A stretch of DNA of 64,000 nt. Origin: Iodidimonas nitroreducens. Lineage in GTDB: Bacteria; Pseudomonadota; Alphaproteobacteria; Sphingomonadales; Rhodothalassiaceae. The notes beneath the pieces are model-generated. The model saw only the letters and a program-made list of their open reading frames with translations. It did not search any database and had not been told where the DNA came from. The stretch lies in NCBI RefSeq assembly GCF_008579165.1, contig NZ_BKCN01000001.1. One strand, given 5' to 3'. Below, piece after piece: positions 9,082-18,630 of this stretch (position 1 is its first letter; each line of letters begins with the position of its first letter). Made by a program: the position numbers and the translations under genes.

Positions 9082-9732
9082 ATGTCATCTGCACTTCACA
9101 CCATCATGACCACTGCGCCGGTAATCCCGGTTCTTGCCATCGATAAGATCGAACAGGCGGTGCCTTTGGCGCAGGCCCTTGTCGCGGGCGGCCTGAAGGT
9201 TCTGGAAATCACCTTGCGGACCGATGTGGCGCTTTTGGCTATCGAGCAGATGATCCGCTCTGTGCCCGAGGCCATCATCGGCGCGGGTACGATCCGCACG
9301 ATTGATGATCTCGCCCGGGTGGAGCAGGCAGGCGTGCGCTTTGCGGTCAGCCCCGGGCTCACCGCCGATCTCGCCAAAGCCGCCCGGCGATCCAGCGTGC
9401 CTTTGCTGCCGGGCATTGCCACGGCATCAGAGATCATGGCCGCCAATGATCATGGCTTTGATCATTTGAAATTCTTTCCCGCCGAATCATCGGGGGGCGT
9501 TCAGGCGGTGAAAAACTTCTTCGGCCCCTTTCCCGATGTGCGGTTTTGCCCCACCGGCGGCATTGGTCTGGCAAAAGCCGCCGATTATTTGAACCTGCCC
9601 AATGTGCTGTGCGTGGGGGGGAGCTGGATCGCCCCGAAAAGTGCAGTGCAGCATGAAAATTGGGCTGAAATCGAAAGGCTTTCCAGCGAAGCTTTTCGCA
9701 CTGCGGCACAGCATCCCGAAGCTGACGCCTAA
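9082..9732 (+). CDS. eda: KDPG/KHG aldolase
   Basis: Cleaves 2-keto-3-deoxy-6-phosphogluconate to pyruvate and glyceraldehyde 3-phosphate. The 216-residue protein contains the catalytic Glu in KVLEITLRT, the GAGTI loop, SPGLT, and the Schiff-base Lys (about K130) in HLKFFPAESSGG, with a phosphate site in GGIGLAKA and CVGGSWI. It follows edd by about 30 bp and completes the set zwf-pgl-edd-eda. Confidence 0.96.
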   Translation: MSSALHTIMTTAPVIPVLAIDKIEQAVPLAQALVAGGLKVLEITLRTDVALLAIEQMIRSVPEAIIGAGTIRTIDDLARVEQAGVRFAVSPGLTADLAKAARRSSVPLLPGIATASEIMAANDHGFDHLKFFPAESSGGVQAVKNFFGPFPDVRFCPTGGIGLAKAADYLNLPNVLCVGGSWIAPKSAVQHENWAEIERLSSEAFRTAAQHPEADA

Positions 9733-9796
9733 GCCACATCAAGGGTTTTTGGCGTATTTTGGTGCGTTAAAACTGCATTTCACTGTCGATATGTTA

Positions 9797-9812
9797 TTGC
9801 AATCGATTGCAA
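9797..9812. promoter_or_regulatory. Putative LacI-family operator upstream of the TonB receptor
   Basis: TTGCAATCGATTGCAA is a perfect 16-bp palindrome with central CG in the 206-bp gap between eda and the TonB-dependent receptor. It matches the site at 4166-4181 in 15 of 16 positions. The position about 130 bp before the receptor ATG fits a repressor site overlapping a promoter. Confidence 0.75.
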
Positions 9813-9938
9813 GTTTATGCATGATCCGCTCAGAGAAGCACAGGCAAGCAGCGCATAAGAAGCCATCCTGCGCTTTAAGGATAACAGATCGGCCGGGCCA
9901 AACGGATGCCTTGCCCTTATCACCTTTGGGGAGATCAA

Positions 9939-12422
9939 ATGATGCCAGGATATATCAAACAAGCCCTGATGCTGTCGGCAGCGGGCTTTGCCATGGCCGC
10001 CTTTCCGGCCTTTGGGCAAACCGAAAATAATGATGAAGCAGGAAATGACGCACGCCCCCAAAGGGTGGGGATGCTTGAGGAAATCGTTGTCACAGCGGTG
10101 CCCATCAGTGGCACCAAAATGACCACATCGGTCTCCACCAGTTCTTTGAGCGCCGAAGAGATTCGCAATTTCGCACCGCGCTCCACCGCGGAAATTTTCC
10201 GCAATATCCCCGGTATCCGATCTGAAAGCTCGGGCGGGGGCGGTAATGCCAATATCGCCGTGCGCGGCCTGCCCATCTCCACGGGCGGTGCAAAATTCCT
10301 CTCCTTACAAGAAGATGGCCTGCCGGTTTTGCAATTTGGCGATATTGCTTTTGGCAATGCCGATAATTTTCTGAAGGCCGATAGTACGATCCAGCAAATC
10401 CAGGCCATTCGGGGGGGTTCGGCTTCCACCTTTGCCCAGAATTCACCGGGCGGCGTGATCAATATGATCAGCAAAACCGGGGATGTTGAGGGCGGATCGG
10501 TGGGGATCACCCGTGGCGTCGGCTTTGATCGCACCCAGATCGATTTTGAATATGGCGGGCCTTTGGCCGATGATCTCAGATTCCATGTGGGCGGCTTTTA
10601 CCGGGTGGGTGAAGGCACCCGCGATACCGGCTTCAATGGCGATGATGGCGGGCAGATCAAGGCGAATATCACCAAAGATTTCGATAATGGCTATGTGCGC
10701 CTTTTTTTCAAGCATCTGAATGATCGGGAAACCACCTTCCTCCCCATGCCTTTGCTGGCGACTGGTACCAATAGCAGCCCAAATTTCCAATCGGTTGCAA
10801 ATTTCAACATCAAATCCGATACCCCCCACACGCCTTTTCTTTTGACCGGTGCGGGGCTCGATGGGGAAAACAACCGCCGCACCTTTGATGTGACCGATGG
10901 TTTGCGTTCTCTCAGCACTGCCGTGGGGATCGAGTTTGAATTCGATCTGATCGATGATTGGCGGATCAGCAATAAGGGCCGCTATGCCGATAATTCCGGC
11001 AGCTTTACCGCACCCTTTCCGGCAACGGTTGGAAGTGCCTCATCAATTGCCCAGCAATTTGGCGGTGCCGGGGCAACCCTTGCTTTTGCCAATGGCCCCA
11101 ATGGGGGGCAGGTGATCAGCAATCCCGCGGGGCTCAATGGCAATGGTCTGGCCATGCAGATTGCGCTTTTTGATGTGGATGTGAATAATTTAAATAATTT
11201 CGCCAATGATCTGCGGCTTCAGAAATCCTTTGATTTCAATGAGGCCGGTATTGTTGATCTGACATTCGGCTATTATAAGGCCAATCAGAACATCGATATG
11301 GATTGGGTCTGGAATTCCTTCCTGATGGAAGTGAAAGGCGATGAAGCGGCCCTTCTCGATGTTTTTGATGCCAATGGCGTGGCCCAAACCCTCAATGGTC
11401 AAACCAATTTCGGCGATCCCTTTGGCGGCTGTTGCACACGGGCGTTCAATACCGATTATGATACCGATTCGCCTTATGCCTCGGCATCCTGGGTGATCGA
11501 GGATCTGACCCTTGATGCCAGCCTGCGCTGGACCTTTGGCGATGCCTCTGGCACCTTTGCGGGCACGGTCCAACGGCCCTTCGATATCACCAATGATGGT
11601 GAAATCACCGGGCCTGAAGAAAATGTCTCGTTCGTGGATACGGCCAATCCCTCGCCGGTTGATTATACTTATGATTTTGCGTCCTACACCTTTGGCGCCA
11701 ATTATCTTTTGAATGATGATCTGGCGGTTTTCGCCCGCTATAGCCGGGGCGGCAGCGCCAATGCCGATCGCCTGCTGTTTGGTCCGGCGATTGGGGCCGA
11801 TGGCTCGCTTCTGGATCAGGATGCGGCGGTGGATACGGTGAAACAAACCGAAGCCGGGGTGAAATTGCGCACGGGTGGGCTTAATCTTTTCGGCACCTTC
11901 TTTTATGCCAAAACCGAAGAGCAGAATTTCGAGGTCACCCGCCTCACCTTCATCGATCGTAAATATCGCGCTTATGGGGTGGAACTGGAAGGCGCCTATA
12001 GCTATGGGCCGTTCGACATCACCGCCGGTTTGACATGGACCGATGCCGATATCATCGAGGATAATCTCTCACCCGAATTGGTGGGCAATATCCCGCGCAG
12101 GCAGGCGGATCTGATCTATCAGGTCACCCCATCCTACACTGATTATGGCTTTTCAATCGGCGCCAATATCATTGGCACCACCAGCTCATTTGCCCAATTC
12201 AACAATGAATTGAAGCTGCCGGGCTATGCGCAGGTGAATTTCTTTGCCAATTATGAAATCATGAATGGCCTTTTGATTTCCGCCAATATCAACAATATGT
12301 TCGATACATTGGGGGTCACGGAAGCCGAAGAAGGATCGATCATCCCGAATGCGCAGAATATCATCCGGGCTCGGGCCATCAATGGCCGCACGGCTTCGGT
12401 TTCTTTGCGTTATAGCTTCTAG
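9939..12422 (+). CDS. TonB-dependent receptor, probably for sucrose or a related sugar
   Basis: An 827-residue outer-membrane receptor. It has a signal peptide (MLSAAGFAMAAFPAFGQ), a TonB box-like EEIVVTAVP, a plug domain (EIFRNIPGIRSES, IAVRGLP, IQAIRGGSASTFAQNSPGGVINMISKTG) and a 22-strand-type barrel ending in an aromatic residue (SLRYSF). The start ATG at 9939 is preceded by GGGGAG. It is flanked by the LacI-type operator, Entner-Doudoroff genes and amylosucrase, which points to carbohydrate rather than siderophore import, like the SucA/SuxA type receptors of Caulobacter and Xanthomonas. Substrate is inferred from context. Confidence 0.9.
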   Translation: MMPGYIKQALMLSAAGFAMAAFPAFGQTENNDEAGNDARPQRVGMLEEIVVTAVPISGTKMTTSVSTSSLSAEEIRNFAPRSTAEIFRNIPGIRSESSGGGGNANIAVRGLPISTGGAKFLSLQEDGLPVLQFGDIAFGNADNFLKADSTIQQIQAIRGGSASTFAQNSPGGVINMISKTGDVEGGSVGITRGVGFDRTQIDFEYGGPLADDLRFHVGGFYRVGEGTRDTGFNGDDGGQIKANITKDFDNGYVRLFFKHLNDRETTFLPMPLLATGTNSSPNFQSVANFNIKSDTPHTPFLLTGAGLDGENNRRTFDVTDGLRSLSTAVGIEFEFDLIDDWRISNKGRYADNSGSFTAPFPATVGSASSIAQQFGGAGATLAFANGPNGGQVISNPAGLNGNGLAMQIALFDVDVNNLNNFANDLRLQKSFDFNEAGIVDLTFGYYKANQNIDMDWVWNSFLMEVKGDEAALLDVFDANGVAQTLNGQTNFGDPFGGCCTRAFNTDYDTDSPYASASWVIEDLTLDASLRWTFGDASGTFAGTVQRPFDITNDGEITGPEENVSFVDTANPSPVDYTYDFASYTFGANYLLNDDLAVFARYSRGGSANADRLLFGPAIGADGSLLDQDAAVDTVKQTEAGVKLRTGGLNLFGTFFYAKTEEQNFEVTRLTFIDRKYRAYGVELEGAYSYGPFDITAGLTWTDADIIEDNLSPELVGNIPRRQADLIYQVTPSYTDYGFSIGANIIGTTSSFAQFNNELKLPGYAQVNFFANYEIMNGLLISANINNMFDTLGVTEAEEGSIIPNAQNIIRARAINGRTASVSLRYSF

Positions 12423-12438
12423 GATCAACATGCGTGTC

Positions 12439-12481
12439 AGCCGCAATCACTTGGGCTCCTTGAGATCTTGTGATTGCGGCT
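12439..12481 (+). terminator. Hairpin between TonB receptor and amylosucrase
   Basis: Perfect 12-bp inverted repeat: AGCCGCAATCAC at 12439-12450 and GTGATTGCGGCT at 12470-12481, with a 19-nt loop, followed by a T-rich but interrupted tract (cttattctt). It may be a weak terminator or an RNA-stabilising element that lowers amylosucrase expression relative to the receptor. Confidence 0.55.
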
Positions 12482-12530
12482 CTTATTCTTGTAAGAGGGC
12501 GTTCGCCCGAAAAGGCAACACGGATCGATC

Positions 12531-14453
12531 ATGTCTTTTTCCCAATCCATAGTGCATCATCCCCTTCTCGATCAGCAGCCCGCAGGTGATCGGGATTTGT
12601 TTGCCATCCGGGCCGAACTCTTTACCTCAGATGCCGAAGAAGCCCTGTTTGCGCTTTACGGCCAGCAGCCCGATTATGATGATTGGCTTTCACGCTTTTA
12701 CGACATCATCGCCGAAGGCTTTGCCGCCCGGCCCGATGATCTCAAAAAGCTGGATCAGCAAAGGGTGCATATCCCCGATTGGTTCCAAAAGCCCCATATG
12801 ATGGGCTATTCCGCCTATGCTGATCGCTTTGGCGGCACTTTGGCCGGGGTGGCGGATCGCCTTGATTATCTGGCAGACATGGGGATCACCTATCTGCATC
12901 TGATGCCCATCACCAAGCCCTGTGCCGGGGAAAATGATGGCGGCTATGCGGTGGAGGATTATGAAATGATCGATCCCCGCCTGGGCACCATGGCCGATCT
13001 GGAAAGGCTGGCGGCCGCCTGCCGGGATCGCGGCATCAGCCTTGTCAGCGATCTGGCGCTCAATCACACCGCCGACAGCCATGCCTGGGCGAAGGCGGCC
13101 AAGGCAGGCGATCCGCACTATCAGGCCTATTATCATTGCTTTCCCGATCGCCGCCTGCCCGATCTTTATGAGCAGAGCCTTGATGAGGTTTTTCCCATCA
13201 ATGCGCCGGGGAATTTCACCCATATCCCACAAATGGATCGCTGGGTATGGACAACCTTTTATCCCTATCAATGGGATCTGAATTACAGCAATCCTGCGGT
13301 TTTTGCCGAGATGCTGCGCATCATGCTGCAGCTTGCCAATCGCGGGGTCGAGGTGCTGCGCCTTGATTCCGTGGCCTTCATGTGGAAAGCCATGGGCACG
13401 GATTGCCGCAATCAGCCACAGGCGCATCAGCTTTTGCGGGCCTTTCGCGCTTTATTGCGGATCGCGGCTCCGGCGCTGGCGCTGAAGGCGGAAGCCATCG
13501 TTGCCCCCGAACATCTCACCGCCTATCTGGGGGAAGGGGCCCATGCCGGCAAGGAATGTCAGCTTGGCTATCACAATACCCTGATGGTTTTGCTGTGGTC
13601 GGCTTTGGCGGAAGGCCGGGCTGACCGGCTCACCCGCATGTTGCGCCGGATGCCATCGCCGCCCGCCAATACAAGCTGGATCACCTATGTGCGCTGCCAT
13701 GATGATATTGGCTGGCCGGTGCTGGATGTGGAACGGCAAGGGGATGGCCCCAGTGATCATGTGCGCTTTTTATCGGATTTTTATGCCGGTCGCAGCGCCA
13801 ACAGCTTTGCCCGGGGGCAATCCTTTCAAACCGGCGAAGATCGCGCGGTGCATGGCACATCGGGGATGCTCGCGTCCCTCGCCGGGCTGGAATCGGCATG
13901 TGATGCGGGCAATGATCAGGCCATCACGCAGGCTATGGCCCGGATCAGCCTGCTGCACAGCATCATCTTTGCTTTTGGCGGCATTCCGCTGCTTTATATG
14001 GGCGATGAATTGGGGATGCTCAATGATCACAGTTTCGAGGGCGATCCGCAAAAAGCCGCCGATACCCGCTGGCTGCATCGCCCAACCATGGATTGGGCCA
14101 AGGCCGATGAACGCCATGAAAAGGGCAGCCTCACCCACAGGATCTATAGCACGATCCGCCATCTGATCGATTGCCGGGCGGATTTTCCTGCCCTTCATGG
14201 GGATACGCCTTCGCGGCCTTTGTCGGCAGCCAATCCCCATATTTTCGTGATGCGGCGTTCGGGCGCGCGGGGGCGGCTGCTTTTACTGGCCAATTTCAGC
14301 GCCAGCCCTCAGATCATCACCGCTGATGAGGTGATCGCCGCGCGCTTTCGCTTTCCCTTAAAAGACCGCTTGAGCCAAAGCCGGTTTGATGGGCTCGACG
14401 ATCTGGTGCTGGCCCCTTATGCTTGCCATTGGCTTGAGGAGACGAACGCATGA
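12531..14453 (+). CDS. Amylosucrase (GH13)
   Basis: Splits sucrose into fructose and glucose, transferring the glucose to an alpha-1,4-glucan or to water. The 640-residue length and the N-terminal helical domain before the barrel fit amylosucrase. Barrel motifs: LVSDLALNHTAD, RLDSVAFMWK with the nucleophile near D279, LKAEAIV with the acid/base near E321, and YVRCHDDIGW with the third carboxylate near D391-D392. The segment WVWTTFYPYQWDLNYSNP is typical of amylosucrases and close sucrose hydrolases. No signal peptide, so it acts in the cytoplasm after sucrose import. The ROK kinase downstream overlaps its stop. A pure sucrose hydrolase of the same subfamily cannot be excluded. Confidence 0.9.
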   Translation: MSFSQSIVHHPLLDQQPAGDRDLFAIRAELFTSDAEEALFALYGQQPDYDDWLSRFYDIIAEGFAARPDDLKKLDQQRVHIPDWFQKPHMMGYSAYADRFGGTLAGVADRLDYLADMGITYLHLMPITKPCAGENDGGYAVEDYEMIDPRLGTMADLERLAAACRDRGISLVSDLALNHTADSHAWAKAAKAGDPHYQAYYHCFPDRRLPDLYEQSLDEVFPINAPGNFTHIPQMDRWVWTTFYPYQWDLNYSNPAVFAEMLRIMLQLANRGVEVLRLDSVAFMWKAMGTDCRNQPQAHQLLRAFRALLRIAAPALALKAEAIVAPEHLTAYLGEGAHAGKECQLGYHNTLMVLLWSALAEGRADRLTRMLRRMPSPPANTSWITYVRCHDDIGWPVLDVERQGDGPSDHVRFLSDFYAGRSANSFARGQSFQTGEDRAVHGTSGMLASLAGLESACDAGNDQAITQAMARISLLHSIIFAFGGIPLLYMGDELGMLNDHSFEGDPQKAADTRWLHRPTMDWAKADERHEKGSLTHRIYSTIRHLIDCRADFPALHGDTPSRPLSAANPHIFVMRRSGARGRLLLLANFSASPQIITADEVIAARFRFPLKDRLSQSRFDGLDDLVLAPYACHWLEETNA

Positions 14454-15356
14454 CGGATAGCGCGCTTTATGGGGCGATCGAGGCCGGGGGCACCAAGATC
14501 ATCTGCCTGATCGGCAAAGGCCCGGATGATATTCGCGCCCAGATCGAATTGCCCACGCGCAGGCCGGATGAAACCATTCCCGATATTCTCGCCTTTTTTG
14601 AAGGCTATCACTCCCAGCTTGGGCCTTTGGCACGGGTGGGGCTGGCAAGTTTCGGGCCGGTGGATATCAATCCCCATTCCCCCCATTGGGGCCATGTGCT
14701 CAAAACCCCCAAGCCGGCTGGACCGGCACCGATCTGGCCGGTGCGATCAAGGCCGGGCTGGGGGTGCCGGTGGTTTTCGATACTGATGTGAATGGCGCGG
14801 CTTTGGCGGAAGGGCGCTGGGGGGCGGCGCAGGGCCTTTCGGATTATGCCTATATCACTGTTGGCACGGGCATCGGTGGCGGTATCGTTTCGGGCGGGGC
14901 TTTGGTGCACGGGGTGATGCATGGTGAATTGGGCCATATCCCGGTTCCCCATGATCTTACGAGCGATCCTTATGAAGGCCATTGCCCCTTTCATGGCGAT
15001 TGCTTGAAGGATTGGCCTGTGGGCCGGCGATTGAAGCCCGCTGGGGAACGCCTGCACAGGCTTTATCCGCCGATCATCCCGCCTGGACGATGGAGGCGGG
15101 TTATTTGTCGGTGCTCACCACCAATCTGATCCTGATGCAGTCCACCCGGCGGATTTTGCTGGGGGGTGGGGTGATGAAACGCGCCAGCCTGTTTGAAGCC
15201 CTGCGCGCTCAAACCAAAGCCCGGCTCAATGGTTATCTCACCAATCCGCCCCATGATGGCGATCTGGTGGATGTGATCATGCCCCCCGGCCTTGGGGAAC
15301 GCGCCGGCCCCTTGGGGGCTTTGGCTTTGGCGCTCGATGCCGACCGCGCTGTGTGA
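14450..15356 (+). CDS. ROK-family sugar kinase, fructokinase or glucokinase (two frameshifts)
   Basis: Phosphorylates the hexose released by amylosucrase. It starts with an ATP-binding GAIEAGGTKIICLIG, has the catalytic FDTDVNGAALAE, the GTGIGGGIV loop, and a zinc-site region HGELGHIPVPHD ... CPFHGDCLEG, close to the fructokinase/ScrK-like ROK group. The frame is lost twice by one base, near 14711-14716 and near 15005 (TTGAAGG where TTGGAAGG would be expected); correcting both gives about 302 residues. The ATG overlaps the amylosucrase stop (ATGA), so the two are translationally coupled. Since fructose is the free product of amylosucrase, fructokinase is the better guess. Confidence 0.85.
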
Positions 15357-15466
15357 TGCCGGTTTCGGTGAAAGCGCCCGCCCCTTGATCACGCCGGTTC
15401 TGGTGGCTGAGGGCAGCGGCGGAAGCGCGTATAGTGGGATCGGGTTTCATTGCGAAAGATCCTTTT

Positions 15467-16822
15467 ATGGCCAGTCTCCCTGCAAAGCTGCGGCGACCAT
15501 CGAAAGCCGGTCGGCTCGATCACATCCCCGGCGAAAAAGGCTGGCCCATTCTGGGCAATACCTTGGAAGATTTTCGCGATCCCCGCGCCTATACGCAGCG
15601 GATGCTGGATCGCTATGGCCCGGTTTATCGCCATCATATCCTTTTTCGCGATCAGGTTTCGCTGATCGGCCCTGAGGCCAATGAATTCTTTTTCCTCGAC
15701 CGCGACAAGGCCCTGTCATCGGAACAGGGCTGGATGCTGTTTTTAAAGGATCTGTTCCCGCGCGGCCTGATGCTGCTCGATTTCGATGTTCATCGCGCCC
15801 ATCGCAAAATCATGGGGGTCGCCTTTAAAACCCCGGCCATGCGCCATTATTGCACCCGGCTCAATGCGGGTATTCCCCAGCGCATCGATCAATGGGGCAA
15901 GGGTGGGCGGTTTTTGTTTTATGATGCCATCAAAACCCTGAGCCTTGATATGGCCAGTGATGTTTTTTTAGGGATGGCGCCGGGCGCGGAAGCGGCGGCG
16001 GTGAATAAAGCGCTTTCCGATATGGTGGCGGCTTCGATGGCGATGTTTCGCTATCCTTTGCCCGGCACTTTATATGGTCGGGGGGTGGCCGGGCGGCGGG
16101 CGATGGGCACATTTTTTGGCCGCCTGATCCCCCAAAGGCGGGGCACATCGGGATCGGATACCTTCAGCCTTTTATGCAATGCCACGGATGAAAAGGGCGA
16201 AGGTTTCAGCGATCAGCAGATCATCGATCACATGAATTTTCTGTGGATGGCCGCCCATGATACCATCACCTCATCGGTGACCACCTTAATCTATGAATTG
16301 GGGCGAAACCCCGATTGGCAAGACAGGCTGGCCGATGAGTGCGCCGGCCTTGGCACCGATCATCTCGATCATGAGGATCTGGGCAGGCTGGAACTGGTGG
16401 ATCATGCCTTCAAGGAAGCCATGCGCCTGAATGCCCCGGTGCCTGCCCTGCCAAGAATGACCATCAAGGATGTGGACTTTGGCGGCTATGAAATCCCCAA
16501 GGGCACATTGGTGGGCATTTCCCCCACCTTCGTGCATCGGATGCGCAGCTTATGGCCCGATCCCGAACGCTTTGATCCCATGCGCTTTTCCGATGAAGGC
16601 GGGGTGCGCGAACGCCATAAATATGCCTATGTGCCTTTTGGCGGCGGGGCGCATATGTGTTTGGGGCTGCATTTCGCCACCATGCAGGCCAAGATCATCC
16701 TGTTTCATCTGCTGCGTCATTGGCGCATCAGGCTTGATCGTCCCGATTATCAGGCCGAATTCCAGATCATGCCCCTGACCAAGCCGAAATGCGGCCTTCC
16801 GCTGGAGCTTGTGCGGCGGTGA
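15467..16822 (+). CDS. Cytochrome P450
   Basis: A 451-residue heme monooxygenase without a membrane anchor, so a soluble bacterial P450. Visible are the I-helix oxygen-activating AAHDT, the K-helix EAMRL (ExxR), the PERF-like WPDPERFDPMRF, and the heme-binding loop PFGGGAHMCLGLHF with the ligand near Cys398. N-terminal PGEKGWPILGNTLEDF resembles proline-rich entry motifs of CYP120/CYP26-like enzymes. I prefer the ATG at 15467 over a GTG at 15434. The GMC oxidoreductase follows by 21 bp, so the two may act on one substrate, a P450 making an alcohol that the GMC enzyme oxidises. No ferredoxin or reductase gene is nearby. Confidence 0.92.
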   Translation: MASLPAKLRRPSKAGRLDHIPGEKGWPILGNTLEDFRDPRAYTQRMLDRYGPVYRHHILFRDQVSLIGPEANEFFFLDRDKALSSEQGWMLFLKDLFPRGLMLLDFDVHRAHRKIMGVAFKTPAMRHYCTRLNAGIPQRIDQWGKGGRFLFYDAIKTLSLDMASDVFLGMAPGAEAAAVNKALSDMVAASMAMFRYPLPGTLYGRGVAGRRAMGTFFGRLIPQRRGTSGSDTFSLLCNATDEKGEGFSDQQIIDHMNFLWMAAHDTITSSVTTLIYELGRNPDWQDRLADECAGLGTDHLDHEDLGRLELVDHAFKEAMRLNAPVPALPRMTIKDVDFGGYEIPKGTLVGISPTFVHRMRSLWPDPERFDPMRFSDEGGVRERHKYAYVPFGGGAHMCLGLHFATMQAKIILFHLLRHWRIRLDRPDYQAEFQIMPLTKPKCGLPLELVRR

Positions 16823-16843
16823 AAACAGGAAGGGGGGATGATC

Positions 16844-18496
16844 ATGGACCATTTTGATTTCATCATCATAGGGGCAGGATCGGCAGGCTGCGTGCTGGCC
16901 AATCGGTTGAGCGAAAATCCCGCCCATAAGGTGCTTTTGCTGGAAGCCGGGCCAAAGGACAGCAATCCCTTTTTCCACATGCCTTTGGGCTATGCCGTCA
17001 CCTTGAAATCCACCCGCTATAATTGGCAATTTCCCACCGTGCCGGATCGCCATACCCATGATCGCATCCATAAATGGCCGCGTGGCAAGGCCTTGGGGGG
17101 GTCATCATCGATCAATGCGATGATCTATATTCGCGGCAATCCCGGTGATTATGATGGCTGGCGGCAATTGGGCTGCACGGGCTGGGGGGCGGCAGATGTG
17201 CTGCCCTATTTCATGCGATCCGAAGATTATGAGCATGGGGCCAAACCCGGCCATGCTACAGGCGGGCCGCTGCCGGTGCGTGAACCGGCTTATGTTCATC
17301 CCATGTCGCGGGTTTTGCTTGAGGCGTGCGCGGATTATGGCCTGCCCCTGCTCGATGATTTCAATGATGGTCGGCAAGTGGGCGCGGGGCTGTGCCAATT
17401 CACTATCGATCAGGGCAGGCGGATGTCAACCGCGCGCAGCTTTTTAAAACAGGCAGCGATTAGACCCAATCTGCTGATCAAAACCGGCGCTTTGGTGCAC
17501 AGGCTTTTAGCGCAGGGGCGCAAGATCACCGGGGTGCGCTATGCCATTGGCCACAAGCTGATCGATGCCGCCGCCGATAGGGACGTGATTGTATCGGCGG
17601 GCACGGTCAATTCCCCCCATCTGCTGGAGCTTTCGGGCATTGGCGATGCCCAAAGGTTGAAGGCGCAAGGCATCGATCTCTTGTGCGATCTGCCGGGGGT
17701 GGGGGAAAATCTGCAAGATCATTATAATGCGGCCCTAAGCTTTCAATTCGTTCCGGGAACGCCATCGATCAATGCCATGGCCCGGGGCCTGCCGCTTTTG
17801 GGGGCGCTGTGGCGTTATTGGCGGCATCGGGATGGGATGATGTCAATCGGTCCGGCACATGTCACCGCCTTTGCCCGCAGCCGGCCAGACTTACAGTGGC
17901 CTGATCTGCAATTCCATGCCACCCCCGCCACTTTGGATGGCGAAGCCTATAAAAACAACGAATTGATTTTCGATCAGGACCCGGGGCTGACTTTGGGCGG
18001 CTGTGTGCTGCGCCCCGAAAGCCGGGGGTCGGTTCATCTGAAATCGCCCGATCCGCGCCATTATCCCGATATCACCCCCAATTATCTGGAAGCCCTGAGC
18101 GATCAAAAGCTGATGGTGGACGCGCTTTTGATGGTGCGGGCGATCATGGCGCAGCCCGCCATGGCGCCTTTTGTGGAAAAGGAACGCGATCCCGGCGCTC
18201 AGGCCCGCAGTGCCGCCGAATTGCTCGCCTTTGCCAGGGAAAGCGGCACCACCATCTATCACCCGGTGGGCACCTGCGCCATGGGCCGGGCGGATGATCC
18301 ACGCGCCGTCTGCACCCCCGATCTGAAGGTGAAGGGGGTGGATGGCCTGCGGGTTGCCGATGCCTCGATCATGCCGCGCCTTGTTTCCGGCAATACCAAT
18401 GCCCCGGCGATCATGATCGGGGAAAAGGCCGCTGATCTGATTTTAGGGAAAACGCCTCCCGCTGCTGAAAATTGGCCCCATGGGGCCGAGGATTGA
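16844..18496 (+). CDS. GMC-family FAD-dependent oxidoreductase (choline dehydrogenase-like)
   Basis: A 550-residue flavoprotein alcohol dehydrogenase. The N-terminal DFIIIGAGSAGCVLANRLSE is the FAD-binding Rossmann motif, followed by the GMC signature WPRGKALGGSSSINAMIYIRG, a second signature around VIVSAGTVNSPHLLELSGIG, and C-terminal TIYHPVGTCAMG with the catalytic His. The ATG at 16844 has better spacing from the AGGAAGGGGGG RBS than the one at 16838. Family members oxidise choline, long-chain alcohols, terpenols or polyethylene glycol; absence of betaine genes and linkage to a P450 argue for a hydrophobic alcohol. Confidence 0.9.
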   Translation: MDHFDFIIIGAGSAGCVLANRLSENPAHKVLLLEAGPKDSNPFFHMPLGYAVTLKSTRYNWQFPTVPDRHTHDRIHKWPRGKALGGSSSINAMIYIRGNPGDYDGWRQLGCTGWGAADVLPYFMRSEDYEHGAKPGHATGGPLPVREPAYVHPMSRVLLEACADYGLPLLDDFNDGRQVGAGLCQFTIDQGRRMSTARSFLKQAAIRPNLLIKTGALVHRLLAQGRKITGVRYAIGHKLIDAAADRDVIVSAGTVNSPHLLELSGIGDAQRLKAQGIDLLCDLPGVGENLQDHYNAALSFQFVPGTPSINAMARGLPLLGALWRYWRHRDGMMSIGPAHVTAFARSRPDLQWPDLQFHATPATLDGEAYKNNELIFDQDPGLTLGGCVLRPESRGSVHLKSPDPRHYPDITPNYLEALSDQKLMVDALLMVRAIMAQPAMAPFVEKERDPGAQARSAAELLAFARESGTTIYHPVGTCAMGRADDPRAVCTPDLKVKGVDGLRVADASIMPRLVSGNTNAPAIMIGEKAADLILGKTPPAAENWPHGAED

Positions 18497-18630
18497 CCCC
18501 ATGGCGGCATGAAACAGTGCAAGGATGGCAAAATTTTGCCACATGCATTGACATTTCGGGGCGAAGGCACGACCTTCGGGCTGTGATATTCATCATGAAA
18601 CACGCCCACTGATCGATCAGGAGAGAAATA

